Positions 59,230-64,000 of a stretch of DNA of 64,000 bases are shown here, in pieces (within the stretch, counting starts at the first letter, position 1; each line of letters starts with the position of its first letter). Position numbers and translations under genes: made by a program. This DNA is from Humulus lupulus. Its lineage: Eukaryota > Streptophyta > Magnoliopsida > Rosales > Cannabaceae. Under the pieces are notes generated by a model, which saw only the letters and a list, made by a program, of their open reading frames with translations, did no database searches and was not told the DNA's origin. The stretch lies in assembly GCF_963169125.1 (NCBI RefSeq), contig NC_084798.1:196845481-196909480 (forward strand). Direction: 5' to 3'.

Positions 59230-62060
59230 GCCTGAAGGCAATTGTTTAATAAAAAAAATTGTTAAACAATTACAGATAAATACAAAAAAGCTATCATTGA
59301 GCTCTGCCTGTTCGCCTAGCCGAGGTGACCTCCTCGCCATCTCCCTCAGCTGCTCCGGAAGCCACACCAGTCTTTGATGGCTCTTGCAAGAGCCGAGCCT
59401 TGAATCTTTCAAGGTACAGATCCCACAACTCGGCCCCCATGAAAGAGAAGTTCCCATCCGGGTTGAAGGCCTAGCACTGGTATAGCATCTCTTCCATGGA
59501 AGACGATGAGGCCGCCTTTTCTTCTTTGACTGCGGCCTCATCCTCAGACAGTTTTGATTTGGCTTCATCAACCTCGTCCTGAAGTTGTGCTGTTTTAGCT
59601 TAGAGAGCAGACAAGGCAGTCTTTGCAGCCTACTCGCTTTCCTAGGACGAGGCGAGAGCAGCCTTGGCATCATGCTCACTCTTTTGAGCAGTCGCCAAGG
59701 CAGCTTTGGCAATCTGCTCACCTTCTTGAGCAGCTGTGAGGGCAGTGTTTGTAGCATTTAGTTTGGCCCGGAGCTCATCATTTCTAGCCCTAGCCCAGGC
59801 TATGCTGCGATACTGGGCCAGGACAGACTGCCAAACAACAAAACAAGTCAGAGATATACCCTTGATTGTAATAAGAAGGAAAATGTCACCAAGGAAGGAT
59901 AACTTATGGTAAGGTTCATTCCCATAGCTGATTCCATGACATTCTCCGGGCTCTGCTACTCGATGGTCCTCAGATCCCTCGAGCTGGCCCTATAGGCGTG
60001 CCCCACCATATGGCTCACCGTCTCGTAAATGATACCCCAAAAGCTTTAGGGATCTTTGCCAAATCCTGGGGATCTATTGGTATTCGAACAGTCAGGGCTG
60101 GGACAGTGGGGGCTGGAGGCTCAGCTTGTATTACTTGGGCCTGCGAAGGCGTGAATCGAGGTGGAGGAGGAGGAGGAGGGGGAACCCTAGCAATAATAGA
60201 ACTCACCAGAACTGATTCTCGAGTTGAGCTCGCCTCTTTCCTCTTGGCAGGGGATCTTGAGGTATTGCCTGCTGTGGGGGGGTTTTCTTCGAGATCCTGA
60301 GCCTCTTTATGGTGGGGCCCAAGCCGGTTTTCTTAGTCTGGAAAGCAGTTCGGAGGTCAGGAGCTCTGGGTTGTTATATCTCTTTGCTTGAAAAGACAAA
60401 AAAAAAGGAGTTGGTTCATAAATAAAGTTGGCAAAAACATATTCAAGGATAGAGAAAACAAAGATCCTACCCTCCGGGCTGGGGGAGGAGTCTATTATCA
60501 CCAGCACGGGTGTTTTGACTGGGATAGGCACGACCTCCGGCCTTGGAATTAATGGAGGAGAGGGAGAGTCTACGGTTAATATATCTGGGATCCTAAGGGG
60601 TTCAGGCTCAGGTCCTTCCTCAGGGCTGGATTCATCTACATATTGTCTAAATCCAGGGGAAAATGCACCCTGGAGCAGAGAAGACCAGGTCCTACGAATG
60701 GTTCCATACTCTTCAAAAATGGCAGATCTAAAGTTTAAAGTGTTGTCAACAACAACTGTGCCCTTAGGGTAACTATGTTCGTGGCATACCACTAGGTGGT
60801 CTACACATTGGAGCAGGGTTACATTACGATCTGGGTTATGAGGATGACGATGGACGAGCTGATTTGGGTTAAATCGAACTAACCTAAAATCGACAACAGC
60901 CTTATCTAATTCCCTATAGGGGTATGGGTTACCTTGGTTGGAGGGGCCAGTTGCTGCCCTTGACGCAGTTCGTTCCAAATCAGGTCCCCGAACAGCCTTG
61001 GGAGCCCGCCTTTTCCTCACAAGAGGCACCTTGTCCTCTTCTTCCTCCTCGCCTTCAGTGGCTGGCAAGGCCTCCTCTTGAGAGGAAGGAAGCTCGCGGA
61101 TCATGGGAAGGGTAGCCCGGGACCTCAAGGCCAACGTTTGACCTTCACTGATCAACTTGCACGCCAACATCGTGATGTAATTCACGACCTGGTGGTAGTC
61201 CTTCTCACTGGGTGGAAGCCCGGACAAATTCTCGTATTGACCCCTGAGGGTCACGGACATTCCCGTCCTCGCAAATATGGCTGCATGAGAAACAAATTCA
61301 GTTAAGACGTGTACAAAAGAAATATCTTGAAAGGAATAAAATGTCATGAGCTGAAGTCACAAAAGTAAGGAACTTACGAGGACGGTTGAAGTATCGGTGT
61401 TCACAATTCTGGAATCCATTCGACATAAAGAACAAGTCTTTATAGTCGTTGGGATGGCTGGGAAGCTTGATGATGGGGTAGAGTTGGGAAACCTTGTGAG
61501 ATAATAGATCCCATCTCCTCACCCTTTCTGCTCTGGGCTAGCTTTGAGGCAGAAAAAGTATAGTATATCTGTCGGGGTGGGGACTTCCCACTCATGCTTC
61601 AAAAATAAATATTTCAGCCCCGTCAAAAGTCTATAAGAATTTGGGGGGAGCTTAAATGGAGTCAATTTCACGTAATTTAAAAATTCCGTGAAGTATTGGT
61701 CCAGGGGAAGAAAGGCCCCAGCCTTCAGGTGCTCATCACTCCAAGCCGCGAAGTCATCTTGGAGAGGGGAGCAGCTCTGTTCCCCTTCGAACGCAGGTCA
61801 AACCAGGAGAGTTCCAGTCCCGACCTCTATGTTGTAGCTCAACAAGATTTTGCTCACCCTCCCTTGGGTCATGATCTTCGATTCTATATGTTCAGCCTCA
61901 AAGTAGGCATTTGGGTCAACCACCAGCTCCTTCTCCACCACCGGATCGAAGTGCGGGATGGGAGACTCTGGGAGATCTGCTTCCCCTTATTCTTCTGCTA
62001 AGCAAACAAGCTTGATGCATTCTTCTTTGAGGTGGTTTTCTTTTGAGGAGCTATCAGATT
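59230..62060 (-). pseudogene. element B antisense gene with introns (putative gypsy-type transposon family)
   Basis: Same gene as in A. Reading right to left: an exon of about 62060-61378 holds FAAWSDEHLKAGAFLPLDQY, then FLNYVKLTPFKLPPNSYRLL and LKHEWEVPTP. An intron 61377-61281 (GTAAGT...ATGCAG) follows. The exon 61280-60471 (a 346-residue frame at 61347-60307 spans it) has YPYRELDKAVVDFRLV and LQCVDHLVVCHE. The next donor is GTAGGA at 60470. A further exon includes IARVPPPPPPPP; its donor has mutated to ATAAGT where A has GTAAGT, while the acceptor at 59829 is intact. The C-terminal exon is Ala/Lys-rich and probably a coiled coil. Exon 1 would be untranslated (to about 62770) with donor GTAAGT at 62613. 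A few stops and frameshifts remain. Function is unknown. Confidence 0.8.
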
Positions 62061-62790
62061 GCCTAATGAGCAGAATGACCTAGTTAGTAGGAGACCTAAG
62101 AGGATTTAAGGTCTATGACGCGAGGATATGAAGGGGGGAATGGTTTACTTTTGTTATACGAGCTGAGGTTAGCCTCAGCCCCATTGTGTGATGCCACGCG
62201 ATACCCTAAGTTACGCGCCTCGATTTTGTAACAGACCCCTGATATTTAGGGATCTGTGTGCCAAATTGGCAGACCACTACTTACCTTGGGAGGCAATTTA
62301 GTACAAAACCACCCAAGAAACGTAACCTCTAAGCTATCTGGTTTGAAACCTAAAAACCCTCCGTCTCCTTTATCCCGAATGGGTATTCTCTAAATTAATT
62401 CACCATTAAAATTACCCAGATTTACCCAGAAATTTCCCATTTTTATGAATGTCTTATTTCTAGAGCTATTTTTTGGATTCACCCGTTGAACCTAAGTCAA
62501 AACCTATTCCCTAAAATCATTTAGAAATATTCTAACAATGACTACAGTGAAGATTGTGGTGAAGACAAAAGTCCATAAAAAAAACTCTTAAAACCAAAGA
62601 ATGAGATACTTACAGTGTGTTCTTCGACGGTGATGTGTAGACTTTGTGAAGGGAAGTTCTTGGAAAACTTCTGAGAGACTGGGTGCGGTGAACGATTTTT
62701 GGGGATTTCTGGAAAAGAAGAGAGGTTCGAAAGTGCAGAAGAGGAAAATTTTTAAATGAAAGGTGGTGAAGTCTGAAACTTGGCCATCCC

Positions 62791-62950
62791 TTTTATACGT
62801 AAATTGTGTAGATTGATCTGGGCCATCCAGTTGAGTTAGTTCAAGATCCAAGGGCCAAGGTTAAATAAACAAAACGGCAGCAAAAAGGTGACAAGACAAT
62901 TATTGCAGTCCTCGAAACCCAAACAGACGCTAATTTCAGTACACCACGTG
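62791..62950 (-). promoter_or_regulatory. candidate promoter of the B antisense gene
   Basis: On the minus strand TATAAAA lies at 62797-62791 and a G-box, CACGTG, at 62945-62950. Further upstream an ACGTCA motif occurs near 63033. TATA and G-box keep the spacing found in A. Confidence 0.55.
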
Positions 62951-63054
62951 TCTAGTACTCGAGTAGTGGGCAGGCATGGTTTTGTGTAACAGAAGTCTAA
63001 AAGCCCCTACTGTGTAGGTCAGAAAATGACGACGTCATACACGAGCAGGAGCTT

Positions 63055-63064
63055 GGGGGGAAAA
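63055..63064 (+). promoter_or_regulatory. polypurine tract of element B
   Basis: GGGGGGAAAA, three bases before the 3' LTR. Confidence 0.78.
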
Positions 63065-63067
63065 TGT

Positions 63068-63784
63068 TGTACCCTAATTTTAGCCCGAGTTCATTCACTC
63101 AGCTCGGGTACAACTGGCAAATAAATATACGGAGAAATACCCAAAGGAATGATATCTACTTTATCCACGTAGACAACTCCAGTTTCATGTAGACACGTGT
63201 GGTATTAGGTGTCCTGGGTTTAACTCGAGCTACAGACATGAAGGTTGTGAAGCGCGAGCTCATAATATTCAAACGGCAATCGAAGTACAAGCTTGGAAGA
63301 GATATTCAACTCGTGGTAATTTAAATATATTGCACATCCGCGGATCCCCAGAGACTCGAGTCCTCTTATACGTTTATTTATGACCAGACTGTCATATTTA
63401 ATGTCCCAAATATTAGGAAAACATTTACTGTATGATCAAATCATATCCCATTATAAATGGGAAATATATATATTAAATGTAATAAATATTTATATGTGTG
63501 ATTGACTCACACGGTTACCCAAACATGTCTATGGAATTCCCTTATAAATACTGGGGATGTAGGATAGGGAACGGGACTATTATTTTGTAATACTGAAACT
63601 CTGCCAAAATAGAGAGAAAAACAGCAATAATATAGACTCGTAAACTAGGTGGATTTTAACAACTGAACTACGTAAATGATTTGTGTTCTTGTGAATTCAT
63701 TTCATTTTTCATTATGGTTTATTACTAAGCATTAATCTACAATTTTATTTCTTAATACAATGTTGGCGAAAAACCGCATCAACA
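63068..63784 (+). repeat. element B 3' LTR
   Basis: It runs from TGTACCC to CATCAACA and is followed by the duplicated ATTGT. A TATA box lies at 63543-63550. About 5% different from the 5' LTR by eye. Confidence 0.92.
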
Positions 63785-63789
63785 ATTGT

Positions 63790-64000
63790 ATATTTGACCC
63801 GAAGAATAAAATTGTTCTCAAATTTCCAAATTACAGTTTTACCCTTGTATCAACTCTTACCTTGATATAGTGTTGATAAAGCAACCCTGGGGACCTATGA
63901 TCTATAATATCAAGCTCCAATAAATATTAGATTATTAATCAAAGCTCTTTGATTTAATAATCATATTAATCCTCTATTAATGGTTCATAATTAAAAGGGA
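63790..64000. other. right flank of element B
   Basis: It continues the AT-rich LTR-like sequence at 38877-40748 that B interrupted. There is no gene; 'gggacctatgatctataat' followed by 'caagctccaataaa' is a phrase common in plant copia-type LTRs. Confidence 0.4.

Larger units (their letters stand above)
40749..63784 (+). mobile_element. element B: Tat-lineage Ty3/gypsy retrotransposon with nested element C
   Basis: LTRs at 40749-41464 and 63068-63784 are flanked by a perfect 5-bp duplication, ATTGT (40744-40748 and 63785-63789). Internal order: primer site, gag, protease, [element C], RT-RNase H-archaeal RNase H-integrase, diverged tandem repeats, antisense gene, polypurine tract. It is the same family as A. 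The LTR pair differs at about 18 of 340 positions by eye, nearly all transitions. Protease Gly, one integrase residue and both gag zinc-knuckle Cys are lost, so the copy is dead. Confidence 0.93.

Noticed and set aside
60015..60206. Poly-proline (PPPPPPPP) frame as a host proline-rich protein
   Set aside because: It lies in an exon of the B antisense gene, matching SPPPPRFAP in A; not a host gene.

Overview
The window is plant nuclear DNA made almost entirely of nested LTR retrotransposons. I see no host protein-coding gene, tRNA or intact rRNA gene. The plant origin rests on an Athila-type Ty3/gypsy element with a tRNA-Asp-type primer site, Tat-lineage Ty3/gypsy elements with a second RNase H domain, and a Ty1/copia-type element with an extra ORF in the env position. 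A eudicot is likely; I cannot name the species. The density of nesting and decay suggests pericentromeric or other heterochromatic DNA.

Layout. 1-9904 (minus): most of an Athila-like element with an uninterrupted 1797-aa gag-pol ORF, an env-position ORF and one LTR; the other LTR lies beyond position 1. 9905-12269: old LTR-like and AT-rich sequence. 12270-16508: 3' end of a Tat-like element (H), with remains of an antisense gene and its 3' LTR. 16589-17159 plus 36111-36746: two halves of one minus-strand copia-type LTR, split by Tat element A (17160-36110, plus). A is itself interrupted in protease by a long solo LTR (D, 20433-26692), which holds two further solo LTRs (E and F). 36747-38876: the copia-type element's env-position ORF, broken by stops. 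38877-40748: AT-rich sequence into which Tat element B (40749-63784, plus) inserted. B is interrupted between protease and RT by a third Tat element, C (44830-55295, minus). 63790-64000: right flank of B.

A, B and C share one plan: LTR, primer site, gag-PR-RT-RNaseH-archaeal-type RNaseH-integrase, then a gene on the opposite strand between integrase and the 3' LTR. That antisense gene carries canonical splice sites, a TATA box just inside the 3' LTR and, in A and B, an equally spaced G-box. Introns on the antisense strand are invisible to the spliceosome in the sense genomic RNA, so they can survive retrotransposition. This intron-bearing antisense gene is the most interesting system here. 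Other notable points are a 5S rRNA-gene fragment captured in A, a templated filler insertion in A gag, an in-frame deletion through the Athila protease active site, and an LTR-gag fusion in C.

A, B and C are all dead copies (stops, frameshifts, lost catalytic residues). Many stops are CAG to TAG or CGA to TGA, as expected from deamination of methylated cytosine. Compared by eye, the LTR pair of B differs at about 5% of sites and that of A at about 10%, so A is the older insertion.
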